Of a stretch of 64,000 nucleotides of DNA, positions 44,562-53,764 are shown piece by piece. Position numbers and translations under genes: made by a program. Source of the stretch: Bacillota bacterium. GTDB lineage: Bacteria; Bacillota; Clostridia; Lachnospirales; Lachnospiraceae. Location of the stretch: NCBI GenBank assembly GCA_902363515.1, contig CABJAN010000008.1:1-64000 (forward strand). Reading direction: 5' to 3'. Positions within the stretch are counted from its first letter, which is position 1. Each line of letters opens with the position of its first letter. The notes beneath the pieces are model-generated. The model saw only the letters and a program-made list of their open reading frames with translations, was not told where the DNA came from and did no database searches.

Positions 44562-45608
44562 GTGCCACTGAAGAATTTTCAATATGATGCGCTTATGCGC
44601 AATTACAATCAAAAACAGTTTTTACATAAACATGAGCAGGATGAACGCATTCAAAAGGCTGAAGCAGAGATTCCCAGACTTTCAGAAATCCGCCGGGAGA
44701 TTGCCTCTCTTGGACTGCAAAAAGCCCGTTTCATGTTAGGCGCTTCTAAAGAGGGAGATTTCGATCTTACTGCTCAAATTCAGCGCCTTGCCCTGGAACG
44801 GAGCCGGCTGCTCACCCAACATGGTTATCCTGAAAATTATCTGGAACTTCACTATGATTGTCCCCTTTGCAAAGATACGGGATTTATTCTCACCGAAGAG
44901 GAGGATGGACCTGGTAAGGTGGAAAAATGTTCCTGCTTTCGTAAAGCAGCAGTGGATCTTCTGTATACTCAGTCCAACATACGGGATATACTGAATACAG
45001 AGAACTTCCAGCATTTTTCTTTTGACTTTTACTCCCCTGAATTTACAGATGCCTCCAGTGGCATGACTGCCCTGGAATCTGCCAAAAAGGCGGTAGAAAG
45101 GTCCTGGGATTTTATCCAAAACTTTGACCATGCAAAAGATAATTTATTGATATACGGAGATACAGGTGTGGGAAAAACTTATCTCACCCATTGTATTGCC
45201 AAAGAGCTCCTGGATCGTTCCTACTTTGTTCTATATTTCACCGCCTTTGATCTATTTGACCTGTTATCTAAAAACACCTTCCAAAAGGATGCAGAATCAG
45301 AAGATATGGCGTCCTTTATTTTTGAATGTGACTTGCTGATTATTGATGATTTAGGAACAGAGCTGACCAACAGTTTTATTTCATCCCAGCTATTTTGCTG
45401 TATTAATGAAAGAATTTTAAACAAAAAGGCAACTATCATTTCTACCAACCTGACTATGGAAGACTTCCTGAATACTTATTCAGAACGAACTTTTTCCAGA
45501 GTCACAAGCAATTATACTATGCTGAAACTGGTGGGAAATGACATAAGAATTCAAAAAAAACTTTTAGGAGGAAAAGAAAAATGGCATCAACATCCGCAGA
45601 CACTTTAA
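44562..45608 (+). CDS. DnaC/DnaI-type helicase loader ATPase
   Basis: The 348-residue protein has an N-terminal helical region with a cysteine cluster (CPLCKDTGF, CSCF; zinc-binding), then an AAA+ domain with Walker A YGDTGVGKTYL, Walker B LLIIDDLGTE, sensor I STNLT and Arg finger region SRVTSNY. It loads replicative helicase onto DNA. I chose GTG 44562 with TAAGGAGG 7 bases upstream, over an earlier ATG without a ribosome site. It follows the DnaD gene and overlaps prs. Confidence 0.85.
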   Translation: MPLKNFQYDALMRNYNQKQFLHKHEQDERIQKAEAEIPRLSEIRREIASLGLQKARFMLGASKEGDFDLTAQIQRLALERSRLLTQHGYPENYLELHYDCPLCKDTGFILTEEEDGPGKVEKCSCFRKAAVDLLYTQSNIRDILNTENFQHFSFDFYSPEFTDASSGMTALESAKKAVERSWDFIQNFDHAKDNLLIYGDTGVGKTYLTHCIAKELLDRSYFVLYFTAFDLFDLLSKNTFQKDAESEDMASFIFECDLLIIDDLGTELTNSFISSQLFCCINERILNKKATIISTNLTMEDFLNTYSERTFSRVTSNYTMLKLVGNDIRIQKKLLGGKEKWHQHPQTL

Positions 45609-46765
45609 AAACGCTCCCTGTAGGGCGACTGGGTATTATCCCGCTGAAAAGCTGCCAGGCTATGGGACAGAAAGTAAATGACTACATTGTCAGGTGGAGA
45701 AAGGAACGGGACCACGAAGAAAAAGACTCCCTGAAATTTGAAGACTATGAGCGTGATTCCTATCTCATTGACTCCAAAGCTCCCCGTTTTGGTTCCGGAG
45801 AAGCCAAAGGTATTCTCGGCGAATCTGTACGTGGAGATGACCTTTATATTATGGTAGATGTCTGCAATTATTCCATGACCTATAAGGTATGCGGACGCAC
45901 AAACCATATGTCACCGGATGACCATTTCCAGGATTTAAAGAGAATCATTGCTGCAGTAGGCGGAAAAGCAAGACGTGTCAATGTGATTATGCCATTCTTA
46001 TATGAAAGCCGCCAGCACAAGAGAACAGGCCGGGAATCTCTGGACTGTGCTCTTGCACTTCAGGAACTTACAGACATGGGTGTGGATAACATCATCACTT
46101 TTGACGCACATGACCCAAGAGTACAGAATGCCATCCCACTCCATGGTTTTGAAACTGTTCAGCCTGCATATCAGTTTATAAAAGGACTTTTACGGGCAGA
46201 ACCGGACCTTGCCATTGACAGTGACCATCTGATGATTATCAGCCCGGATGCCGGCGGCACAGGCCGCGCCATTTACCTGGCAAACGTTCTTGGCGTGGAT
46301 ATGGGTATGTTCTATAAACGCCGGGACTATTCTACTATTGTAGATGGCAGAAACCCCATTGTAGCTCATGAATTCCTGGGCGCTGATGTAACCGGCAAGA
46401 ATATGATTATTATTGACGATATGATTTCTTCCGGTGACAGTATGCTGGAAGTTGCCGCACTGCTGAAAAAACGCGGCGCTGCCAAGATTTTCATGTGTTC
46501 TACCTTTGGTCTGTTCACCAACGGTCTGGAACGCTTTGATAAGGCTTATGAAGAGGGCGCCTTTGACAGACTGCTTACTACAAATCTGGTTTATCAGCCA
46601 GAAGAATTATTGGCAAAACCATATTATGTAAACTGTGACATGAGCAAATATATTGCGCTGATTATTGACACACTGAACCATGACGGTTCCATCAGCACAT
46701 TACTGAATCCGGTTGACAGAATCAATAAGCTGGTGCAAAAGCATAATCAGGCACAGGGAAAATAA
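45581..46765 (+). CDS. prs: Ribose-phosphate pyrophosphokinase, long form
   Basis: Prs makes PRPP, which feeds purine, pyrimidine, NAD, histidine and tryptophan synthesis; the his operon in this window needs it. The 394-residue protein contains the VMPFLYESRQHKRTGRES, FDAHDPRVQNAI and MIIIDDMISSGDSMLEVA (PRPP-binding) motifs. It is longer than the common 315-residue class and typical of a Clostridia type. The ribosome site AGGAGG lies inside the loader gene, and the frames overlap by 28 bases. Confidence 0.9.
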   Translation: MASTSADTLKTLPVGRLGIIPLKSCQAMGQKVNDYIVRWRKERDHEEKDSLKFEDYERDSYLIDSKAPRFGSGEAKGILGESVRGDDLYIMVDVCNYSMTYKVCGRTNHMSPDDHFQDLKRIIAAVGGKARRVNVIMPFLYESRQHKRTGRESLDCALALQELTDMGVDNIITFDAHDPRVQNAIPLHGFETVQPAYQFIKGLLRAEPDLAIDSDHLMIISPDAGGTGRAIYLANVLGVDMGMFYKRRDYSTIVDGRNPIVAHEFLGADVTGKNMIIIDDMISSGDSMLEVAALLKKRGAAKIFMCSTFGLFTNGLERFDKAYEEGAFDRLLTTNLVYQPEELLAKPYYVNCDMSKYIALIIDTLNHDGSISTLLNPVDRINKLVQKHNQAQGK

Positions 46766-46780
46766 GAAAAAGAAAGGCAG

Positions 46781-46803
46781 AAGGGGGGCAAACGCCCCCC
46801 CTT
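46781..46803 (+). terminator. G-C-rich hairpin after prs
   Basis: AAGGGGGGC and GCCCCCCCTT pair around AAAC with one bulged C. No T-run follows, so termination is uncertain, but it lies 15 bases after the prs stop. Confidence 0.45.
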
Positions 46804-46867
46804 ACATGTTCTCATAAATCTGCCAGTTTTACTTTGCATCGCTTCATATAACAGGAAATCCCATATT

Positions 46868-47290
46868 TCAAAATTTATTCTGTATCCTCTCATTTATTTT
46901 CTGAGTCTGCTTTTTGTAATACAGAGAAAATCCAAACCACAGGAGAAAGGACACTCCAATTTCCGCTGCAATGGCTGCAACACAGCCCTTGATACCAAAA
47001 GATACGGGAATCCATCCTACCACAAAGGATGTAGCCAAAAAGATGGCGCAGCCGATTCCCATATGAATCACGATTTTCATGATATAAGGCAGATTTGGAC
47101 TTTCATAGACAATTCCGGGAATGGAAAATCCCAAGCCCACTACAACTGCACCCAGTACCATTTTTGTGTATACATAATCTGTCAGGATGTAATCCCCTCC
47201 ATTTACCAGGTTCCAGACTATGCCAAACAGGGAAAAACAAACCAGGGCAGCGCTTACCCCTTTTATGGACAATTCTATAAGTTTCTTCAT
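46868..47290 (-). CDS. DUF3021 membrane protein
   Basis: The 140-residue protein has four predicted transmembrane helices and matches the DUF3021 pattern (MKKLIELSIKGVSAALVCFSL, then GIVYESPNLPYIMKIVIHM). DUF3021 proteins commonly pair with LytTR regulators, and here it follows the LytTR gene by 14 bases. Its function is probably to hold or signal to the regulator. ATG 47290 has AAGGAGG upstream. Confidence 0.82.
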   Translation of the reverse strand: MKKLIELSIKGVSAALVCFSLFGIVWNLVNGGDYILTDYVYTKMVLGAVVVGLGFSIPGIVYESPNLPYIMKIVIHMGIGCAIFLATSFVVGWIPVSFGIKGCVAAIAAEIGVSFLLWFGFSLYYKKQTQKINERIQNKF

Positions 47291-47304
47291 ATAGTAAAAC
47301 CTCC

Positions 47305-47739
47305 TTATAATCCTAAATATTTCTTTAAATCCGGAAGATATTTTCTGGAAACATAATCTTTGCATCCGTTTTTCAAAATCAACAACATGCTTCCTCCAAA
47401 AGACGCTTCCACACCTTCTATGTACTTCAAATTTATTAGTGTGGTCTTTGAAATTTTCATAAAATCAGGTTTTAACGCTTTCTCCAATTCACACAGACGT
47501 TTTTTGCTTACATAGCTTTTATTTCTACAATAGATAACGGTCTTTTCATTTTCGATTCGGATTAAGTAAATCTCATCTCCCTTTAGCACAACGGTCCGCT
47601 CATTGTGGACTGCTGTAATCACGTCACTGGTTGTTTCCAACATAGAAACTGCCCTTTCTATTTCTTCATTAAGCTGGCTTGTATACAGGACTGCATAAGG
47701 TTTCTCCAAACCTTTTACAATTTTTATTTCAACATTCAT
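47305..47739 (-). CDS. LytTR-domain transcriptional regulator
   Basis: The 144-residue protein has a C-terminal LytTR DNA-binding domain (YLIRIENEKTVIYCRNKSYVSKKRLCELEKAL, FMKISKTTLINLKYIEGV) and no receiver domain. An N-terminal segment of about 50 residues might bind a ligand or the DUF3021 protein. It probably regulates its own transcript and perhaps the ABC genes upstream. Confidence 0.87.
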   Translation of the reverse strand: MNVEIKIVKGLEKPYAVLYTSQLNEEIERAVSMLETTSDVITAVHNERTVVLKGDEIYLIRIENEKTVIYCRNKSYVSKKRLCELEKALKPDFMKISKTTLINLKYIEGVEASFGGSMLLILKNGCKDYVSRKYLPDLKKYLGL

Positions 47740-47806
47740 ACTACAACTTTCCTTTTATGTGATTATTATTTTTTAAGTATAGAATTCCCGAAATAAGATT
47801 TCAAGA

Positions 47807-48376
47807 TTAAATAGAAATAATCCGGGCTGTATTTTTTAACCTGTCTTGTTCATCTTCATGAGAAACAATAATAACACCTTTTCCCTCTGCTAATTTTTTG
47901 TCAATCACATCCCAAATCATATTCTTTTTCATGGTATCTAAAAACGCAAAAGGTTCATCTAATATATACCATTCCCTATTGATTGACATAAGAATAAGGA
48001 TATATATCAATTTCCGTTCCCCTCCTGATAACATACCCCATTGCTTTTTCGATAGCTTTTTCACATTTTCTCCATTATGTTTTTCAAATTCTGTTACTTC
48101 TGCCATCTTCCCTTCCATTCGGTAAACAAACTTCAAGAAATCTTCACACAAAAGTCTGTCTGAAAAAAAGATACTTTGATTAATATAAAGAATACTTTCA
48201 TTGCCGCTAATCATAGCTTTCTTATCTTTTCGTATACCTGATATGTAATCTAACAATAACGTTTTACCTGTTCCATTGTTACCTTTTAGATAATTCAATT
48301 CTCTTTTTATACATAAATTCACATTCTTTTCAACATAAGGCAGTCTTAAATTTTTGATATTAATATCTTTATCCAT
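47807..48376 (-). CDS. Minimal ABC transporter ATP-binding protein
   Basis: The 189-residue ATPase is short but complete in core motifs: Walker A KGNNGTGKTLLLD, signature MLSGGERKL, Walker B EWYILDEPFAFLD and H-loop VSHEDE. The Q-loop and helical region are compressed. It is coupled to the permease gene 8 bases upstream. Export of a peptide or self-protection is plausible but not shown. Confidence 0.82.
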   Translation of the reverse strand: MDKDINIKNLRLPYVEKNVNLCIKRELNYLKGNNGTGKTLLLDYISGIRKDKKAMISGNESILYINQSIFFSDRLLCEDFLKFVYRMEGKMAEVTEFEKHNGENVKKLSKKQWGMLSGGERKLIYILILMSINREWYILDEPFAFLDTMKKNMIWDVIDKKLAEGKGVIIVSHEDEQDRLKNTARIISI

Positions 48377-48384
48377 AACCTTTG

Positions 48385-49065
48385 CTATCTCCTTTCGTTC
48401 GAGTTAGGCTCAAAACGCCAAATACTAATTCCACCCAGAATAAAGGCTAAAATTGTAAAAATACAGTATCCAGCTAGCTTTTCCATAGTATAATTGATGA
48501 CTAAATCTGACACACAATACAAAGGATTATACCTGTTTAACATGGTATCTCTGCCTACTAACAAAAACATTCCGAATATCAGAATTGTAGAAATTGTTCT
48601 AATAGAGTTTACATGAAGTCTTTTTAATAAGGTCACTCCATGTCCCAAAAAAGCAAATGGTATGCATAAAACGATTGTTCCAAAACTATATACCATTAAA
48701 TGAGATATAGAAAACTGTTTTAAAATCCCCGCTACAATATCAAATATAAGGATACTTAGTACAGAGAAAATAATCTGTGTCGTTAAATTCCCAAGAAAAA
48801 ATGCTATTGGCGAATAATGAATGGAAAAAATTGTCCGCAAGCACCCTGTCTCCTTTAATTCCAAAGTATAGACACCTATTCCATAAATAAAAGCGCATAA
48901 AACCATATATACCCACCAGGGTATGAAATCTTTTTCACTTTCTATATTTTGAAAATTTAATAGAAACATAATCATAGGCAATAAAATTGCCCAAATAAAA
49001 GAAATTTTATCTTTTAATAAGGATTTTATATTCAAAATTGTATAGGCTAAAATTTTAGGAACCAT
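48385..49065 (-). CDS. ABC-2-type transporter permease
   Basis: The 226-residue protein has about six transmembrane helices (LLKDKISFIWAILLPMIMFLL near the start) and a typical ABC-2 tail. First gene of the pair with the minimal ATPase. Substrate is unknown. A tiny 24-codon frame overlaps its 5' end (see findings). Confidence 0.78.
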   Translation of the reverse strand: MVPKILAYTILNIKSLLKDKISFIWAILLPMIMFLLNFQNIESEKDFIPWWVYMVLCAFIYGIGVYTLELKETGCLRTIFSIHYSPIAFFLGNLTTQIIFSVLSILIFDIVAGILKQFSISHLMVYSFGTIVLCIPFAFLGHGVTLLKRLHVNSIRTISTILIFGMFLLVGRDTMLNRYNPLYCVSDLVINYTMEKLAGYCIFTILAFILGGISIWRFEPNSNERR

Positions 49066-49129
49066 AGAAGTACCCCTTTCTCAATTTTATACTCCATATC
49101 CTACACCATGCCCCGTTTTTTTGTCTCAT
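49055..49129 (-). CDS. Possible 24-aa cationic peptide upstream of the ABC exporter
   Basis: ATG 49129 to stop 49055 encodes MRQKNGAWCRIWSIKLRKG plus a short tail. It is strongly basic with one Cys and two Trp. It precedes and overlaps the permease start by 11 bases. The ribosome site is poor (CGGAAAT), so it may be chance. It is listed because the adjacent exporter lacks an obvious substrate. Confidence 0.15.
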   Translation of the reverse strand: MRQKNGAWCRIWSIKLRKGYFYGS

Positions 49130-49233
49130 AAATTTCCGTAAGTGGTCAGAATTTCAAGGCAAAATACAAAATTTCATATCCAAAAATCCTGGTCTAAGAG
49201 TAAAATGGGTGGTTTTCTATCTTCCTCCTGATT

Positions 49234-49317
49234 CCACCTACTTTTCTCTGTCTTTTTATAGGTCACAAGACCAGATTTTGAACTTCCCACCTATTTTGCT
49301 CTGTTTTTCATAGGTCA
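49234..49317. repeat. Two 31-32-bp direct repeats
   Basis: Both copies read CCACCTA..TTT..CTCTGT..TTT..ATAGGTCA, so each also contains the inverted pair ACCTA/TAGGT and can form a small hairpin. The centres differ at about six positions. Confidence 0.55.
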
Positions 49318-49406
49318 TCGAACTAACTTTTGTATTTCCTACTTATTTACTTCTCCCAACGCTCTAAATCCATGCATAAAATTATACATTTTTTATAATA
49401 TTCTCA

Positions 49407-49435
49407 TTGAAATTTACAGACTATTATTGTATAAT
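49407..49435 (+). promoter_or_regulatory. Promoter of the small membrane protein
   Basis: TTGAAA (49407-49412) and TATAAT (49430-49435) are separated by 17 bases, 41 bases before the ATG. Confidence 0.8.
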
Positions 49436-49475
49436 AAACAAAAATGAAACAATAATTCAGTCAGGAGGTGCCATT

Positions 49476-49694
49476 ATGAGAGAAAAACTCATCCCTATTC
49501 TTAAAGTCAGCATTGCATTTTTTGTTGTCTTGTACACGATTTTCATTTACCAGGTAACCCAGAGTATTAGTCTGGTAACTCTCTTCATTCTCCTGGCAGG
49601 TCTTGCACCTGTGCTACATATGGCCTGGACCTACCTGCAGATTAAGTTTGACGAATATCAGGATGTGCGTTACATGCATTATATGAAGAGATAA
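49476..49694 (+). CDS. Small two-helix membrane protein (72 aa)
   Basis: AGGAGG lies 7 bases before this ATG. The product has two transmembrane segments (about 8-28 and 31-50; LVTLFILLAGLAPVLHMAW) and a charged C-terminus. It has its own promoter and terminator. I do not recognise the family. Confidence 0.65.
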   Translation: MREKLIPILKVSIAFFVVLYTIFIYQVTQSISLVTLFILLAGLAPVLHMAWTYLQIKFDEYQDVRYMHYMKR

Positions 49695-49730
49695 ATCTTT
49701 TCTTTTTTCATATGTGTTTCTCCTTTCATA

Positions 49731-49773
49731 GAAAACGCTGCTTCGGAAGAATTGCTTCCGGTTGCAGCGTTTC
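49731..49773 (+). terminator. Terminator after the small membrane protein
   Basis: AAACGCTGCTTCGGAAG and CTTCCGGTTGCAGCGTTT form a strong stem around a short loop with T-rich sequence after it. Confidence 0.8.
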
Positions 49774-49842
49774 TTGTATATATACTTTGAAAGGCATCTC
49801 TGGTATAATAAAAACAGCATTTTAGAAAGGTTGGTTTATGAT

Positions 49843-50817
49843 ATGATTGATTCTTACGGGAGAAACATTAATTATCTCCGTATTTCCGTGACAGACCGTT
49901 GTAATCTCCGCTGTCAGTATTGTATGCCTGAATCTTTGCCTTCTATTGACCATGAAGAAATCTTCCGTTTTGAAGAAATCCTGCAAATCTGTGAATCTAT
50001 GGGCGCGCTTGGCATTCACAGGTTTAAAGTTACAGGAGGGGAGCCCTTTGTACGAAAAGGCTGCATGGATTTCCTGCGACAGTTAAAAGCCCTGCCTTGC
50101 ACAGAACAGGTAACCATTACAACCAATGGCATTCTTCTTGGTAAATTTCTTCCTGAATTAAAAGAAATTGGCATTGATGGCATTAATATCAGCCTGGACA
50201 CTTTACAGCCTGAGGTCTTTCAGCAAATCACAGGACACACCGGTCTGGAAAGTGTATTGGAAAATATCGTAAAAAGTCAGGAGATGGGCATACGAACCAA
50301 AGTCAACACAGTTCTTTTAAAGGGTATCAATGACAAGGAATTTCCGGATTTGCTCCATCTTGCCAGAGATTATGCAGTGGATGTGCGTTTTATTGAAATT
50401 ATGCCTATTGGATTTGGCAAAAACTATGAAGGCTATAGCCGGGAAAAACTGTTACCCAAGATAGCAGAATTGTATCCCAATTACCAGATTACTACGAAGC
50501 AGCGTGGAAACGGTCCTGCCAACTACATAAAGATTCCTGGATTTCGTGGCTGTATCGGCTTTATTGATGCTGTTCACGGTAAATTCTGCCATCAGTGTAA
50601 CCGGATTCGTCTGACTTCTGATGGCATGTTAAAGCTCTGTCTTTATTATGAAAATGGACTGAATCTGAAAAAACTTCTTAGAAATGGAGCTGCACCGGCA
50701 GAAATACGCTCTGCTATTGAAAGTGCTATACTGCAGAAACCTTCTGAACACCGCTTTTATTTATCTGCTCTGGAAGGTGAACCGGAGCACCGCAAAATGT
50801 CACAAATCGGAGGATAA
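49843..50817 (+). CDS. moaA: GTP 3',8-cyclase (molybdenum cofactor, MoaA)
   Basis: MoaA is a radical-SAM enzyme that converts GTP to 3',8-cyclo-GTP. The 324-residue protein has the CxxxCxxC motif TDRCNLRCQYCMPE, the GGEP motif VTGGEPF, and the second iron-sulfur cluster region FCHQCNRIRLTSDG with another Cys after it (KLC). The C-terminus ends in GG (IGG), needed for function in the family. It starts at ATG 49843 with a GAAAGG site about 12 bases upstream. Confidence 0.95.
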   Translation: MIDSYGRNINYLRISVTDRCNLRCQYCMPESLPSIDHEEIFRFEEILQICESMGALGIHRFKVTGGEPFVRKGCMDFLRQLKALPCTEQVTITTNGILLGKFLPELKEIGIDGINISLDTLQPEVFQQITGHTGLESVLENIVKSQEMGIRTKVNTVLLKGINDKEFPDLLHLARDYAVDVRFIEIMPIGFGKNYEGYSREKLLPKIAELYPNYQITTKQRGNGPANYIKIPGFRGCIGFIDAVHGKFCHQCNRIRLTSDGMLKLCLYYENGLNLKKLLRNGAAPAEIRSAIESAILQKPSEHRFYLSALEGEPEHRKMSQIGG

Positions 50818-50822
50818 AACTT

Positions 50823-51752
50823 ATGGGAATTGTAAAAGCAATCTGTATCAGTGAAAAAAAAGGGACCCAAAAACACAGGGTAGAAGAGGCCGTTTTTGTA
50901 GAAGACTGGGGCATTGAAAAGGATGCCCATGCCGAAAAATGGCACCGCCAGGTAAGCCTTCTCTCTTATGACAAAATCGAAGATTTCAAAAAAAGAGGGG
51001 CAAAGATTACAGACGGGGCTTTTGGGGAAAATCTGGTGGTAGAAGGATTTGATTTCAGGAATCTTCCTGTTGGAACTGTTTTCCAGTGTAACGACGTAAT
51101 TCTGGAAATGACCCAGATTGGAAAGCAATGTCACTCCCACTGTGAGATTTATAAAATTATGGGTGAGTGCATTATGCCAAAAGAAGGAATTTTTGCAAAG
51201 GTGATACAGGGCGGTACCATCCGAACCGGAGATGAACTGACAATCATCGGTGAGAGAAACCGTTTCCGCACTGCTGTCCTGACCCTTAGCGATAAAGGAG
51301 CTGTGGGAGAACGGGAGGACAAAAGCGGGCCTCTGATTCGTGAAATCATAGAACAAGATAATTATCTGGTGATTGACCAGCGTATCCTGCCAGATGAGCA
51401 GAAAACCATTGAAGAGACCCTCATCCATCTTTGTGACCGCTTGAAAGTGGATTTGATACTCACCACAGGAGGCACAGGATTTTCTCTTCGTGACCGCACC
51501 CCGGAAGCCACTCTTGCTGTTTCTGACCGCCTGGCTCCCGGTATTTCAGAAGCTATCCGGGCATATTCCATGCAGATTACAAACCGTGCTATGTTAAGCC
51601 GGGGCGTTTCTGTACTGCGGGGACAAACTCTGATTATTAATCTTCCTGGCAGTCCAAAAGCTGTGAAGGAAAGTCTGGATTGTATTCTTCCTGCTCTTGG
51701 CCACGGTCTGGAAATTTTAAAGGGCAGTGCCTCTGAGTGCGCCCGCCCTTAA
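50823..51752 (+). CDS. MOSC-MogA/MoaB fusion protein
   Basis: The 309-residue protein joins an N-terminal MOSC domain (about 1-145; EEAVFVEDWGIEKDAHA, GAFGENLVVEGF, QIGKQCHSHC with its conserved Cys) to a C-terminal MogA/MoaB molybdopterin adenylyltransferase domain (about 150-309; TLSDKGAVGEREDKSG, TTGGTGFSLRDRTPEAT, NLPGSPKAV). It would adenylate molybdopterin and possibly handle sulfur or Moco delivery. It lies 5 bases after moaA. Such fusions are known in Clostridia. Confidence 0.88.
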   Translation: MGIVKAICISEKKGTQKHRVEEAVFVEDWGIEKDAHAEKWHRQVSLLSYDKIEDFKKRGAKITDGAFGENLVVEGFDFRNLPVGTVFQCNDVILEMTQIGKQCHSHCEIYKIMGECIMPKEGIFAKVIQGGTIRTGDELTIIGERNRFRTAVLTLSDKGAVGEREDKSGPLIREIIEQDNYLVIDQRILPDEQKTIEETLIHLCDRLKVDLILTTGGTGFSLRDRTPEATLAVSDRLAPGISEAIRAYSMQITNRAMLSRGVSVLRGQTLIINLPGSPKAVKESLDCILPALGHGLEILKGSASECARP

Positions 51753-51759
51753 ATACAAC

Positions 51760-52245
51760 TTATTTCTGGGAGGAAAAGTGGAAATCCCCGCTTTTTCCTC
51801 CTGTTTTTTCTACCAAATGAATATCCCGAATCACCATTTTCTTGTCTATAGCTTTACACATATCATAAATGGTGAGAAGGGCAGCGCTGACTCCATGGAG
51901 CGCTTCCATTTCTACGCCGGTTTTTCCTTCCGTTTTTACAGTACAAACAGCCTGAATAGCCTGTTCTCCCAAAAGCACCTGAAAGTCTACGGAACATTTC
52001 TGAATCATCAGAGGATGACACATGGGAATAATGGAGGAGGTCTGTTTTACTGCCATGATTCCTGCCACTCTGGCCACTCCCAGTACATCTCCTTTTTTCG
52101 CCTTTTGTTCTAAAACCGCTTGTAAAATCTCCTCTGATACCAGTATTTTTCCCTGGGCAACTGCGGTTCTGTAGGTTGGCTCTTTTCCTGACACATCTAC
52201 CATCACTGCGTTTCCATTTTTGTCAAAATGATTGAATTCACCCAT
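51760..52245 (-). CDS. moaC: Cyclic pyranopterin monophosphate synthase
   Basis: MoaC converts 3',8-cyclo-GTP to cPMP, the step after MoaA. The 161-residue protein begins [28 protein letters not shown] and has the conserved [29 protein letters not shown] and [13 protein letters not shown]. It is convergent with the MOSC-MogA gene (8 bases apart), so moaA and moaC are not in one operon. Confidence 0.95.
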   Translation of the reverse strand: MGEFNHFDKNGNAVMVDVSGKEPTYRTAVAQGKILVSEEILQAVLEQKAKKGDVLGVARVAGIMAVKQTSSIIPMCHPLMIQKCSVDFQVLLGEQAIQAVCTVKTEGKTGVEMEALHGVSAALLTIYDMCKAIDKKMVIRDIHLVEKTGGKSGDFHFSSQK

Positions 52246-52249
52246 CTTC

Positions 52250-53764
52250 TCATACCTCCTGTTTCTGTAACTCTACAAGGTGAAAGGGAATCCCCATGCT
52301 CTCTAAAGCCTGTATTTCCCTTTTATGACAACTAAAAATAAGCACCTGGGAATAATGCTCATAAATCCACCTTAGTGTACTGAAAAGCCGCTTATCATCG
52401 TACATGGCAAAGGTTTCGTCCAGCACCAGGGGCAATTCTTCCTCCTGGCAGAGAATTCCCCCGCATGCAAGACGCAAAGCAAGATAAACCTGTTCTATAG
52501 TACCAAAGCTCACCTGATGCAAAGCCAGCAGTTTCCCACCCTGATTCAAATGAATATGAAAATCTTCATCCAGAATAACCTGCTGATATTTACCCTTAGT
52601 AAGACTGCAAAAAATCTGAGACAGCTTCTTCTGGAGGGTTCCTCCTGTCTTTTTCTGCATTCTGGCTGTTGCCTCCCTGATTCTCTGCTCTGCTTCTAAA
52701 AGACTTTGAATCTCCTTTCTGGCAACCAGGATTTCTCCTCGATTCTCTCTGGCTTCCTCATATTCCTCCTGAAGATTCTCCAGCTTTCTCTGACGCTCTC
52801 TCAGATTTTCCTCCAACATGCTAAGTCGTTCCTGAATCTTTACCCTGCCTGTATGGTTCTGCTGTGCTTTATCTTTTGCAGAACTCTTTGCTGTGCCGGG
52901 CAAGAACAACGGAAGCAAACATACTACTGCCAGAAAGACCGCGCATAGCAGCGCAATATACCAGGGTGTCTTACCAAAGATGGATAACAGGGAAAATACC
53001 AGAAAACCTGCTATCGCCAGAAGGAGCAGCCCCTTCCTGCCCGGTATTTCTCTTGGCATTTGACATTCTTCCCTTGCAAGGTTTGCTGCCTGATGCTGAA
53101 GCTCTTGCTGTTTTTGCTTCAGATTGAGGATTTCTTCCTGTTCATGGCTGATTTCATATGCCAGCCGCTCCTCTTCTTTTTCTTTTTTCCTGGTTGCAGA
53201 TTCCTGCTGCTTTTCCTGGTATTTTCTCTTTTGTTTTAGAATTTCCACCGCTTTTTCCGGGTCAAAGCTCATATCTCCGGAACCCTGAAATTCTGCCAGA
53301 TAATCCCGCAGTTCCTTATAAAGTCCCTCCTGTGTGGTGCTTTTTGCCTGTCCCACCGATACAGTATTACAATACACAACTTCCGAAATATTTCCAAGAA
53401 GCATATCCAGATCCCCGTCTTTTACAGACAACAATTCTCCGTCTGTCTCACAGAATAAGGTAGCCTCTTCTCTGTTCTTCTGGAAATTCCGTTCCAGTCG
53501 AAAACGCTTTTCCCCACAGGAAAAGGTCATAGCTCCCTCATACCATCCGGCATGTTCCCAAGGAGCATATTTATTGTAGGTATCTGTTCTGGAAGCACGT
53601 CCACGCAGACGTTTCATACCAAAAAGCATACTCTGCAAGAAGCTGTGAATGGTAGATTTTCCACTTTCATTCTCCCCGTAAATCACATTGATTCCCTGTT
53701 TTAGAATCAGCTCTTCGTTTTGAAATCTGCCGAAATTTTTAAGGTTCAACTTATTAATAATCAT
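52250..53764 (-). CDS. SMC/RecF-type ATPase, YhaN-like, with membrane helices
   Basis: The 504-residue protein has a N-terminal RecF-type ATPase with Walker [15 protein letters not shown], coiled-coil arms, and C-terminal Walker [17 protein letters not shown]. Two hydrophobic segments (about 256-295, [19 protein letters not shown] and [19 protein letters not shown]) lie where the hinge of an SMC protein would be. It is coupled by ATGA overlap with a metallophosphoesterase, like YhaN-YhaO. It probably acts as membrane-tethered DNA repair or exonuclease ATPase. Confidence 0.8.
   Translation of the reverse strand: MIINKLNLKNFGRFQNEELILKQGINVIYGENESGKSTIHSFLQSMLFGMKRLRGRASRTDTYNKYAPWEHAGWYEGAMTFSCGEKRFRLERNFQKNREEATLFCETDGELLSVKDGDLDMLLGNISEVVYCNTVSVGQAKSTTQEGLYKELRDYLAEFQGSGDMSFDPEKAVEILKQKRKYQEKQQESATRKKEKEEERLAYEISHEQEEILNLKQKQQELQHQAANLAREECQMPREIPGRKGLLLLAIAGFLVFSLLSIFGKTPWYIALLCAVFLAVVCLLPLFLPGTAKSSAKDKAQQNHTGRVKIQERLSMLEENLRERQRKLENLQEEYEEARENRGEILVARKEIQSLLEAEQRIREATARMQKKTGGTLQKKLSQIFCSLTKGKYQQVILDEDFHIHLNQGGKLLALHQVSFGTIEQVYLALRLACGGILCQEEELPLVLDETFAMYDDKRLFSTLRWIYEHYSQVLIFSCHKREIQALESMGIPFHLVELQKQEV

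Larger units (their letters stand above)
49066..49475. other. Intergenic region with degenerate direct repeats
   Basis: About 400 bases between divergent units. It holds two degenerate direct repeats (49234-49265 and 49287-49317) and the promoter of the small membrane protein at 49407-49435. Apart from the tiny frame at 49055-49129 no gene is seen. Confidence 0.5.

Noticed and set aside
49066..49475. CRISPR array
   Set aside because: Only two degenerate repeat copies, no regular spacers and no cas genes.
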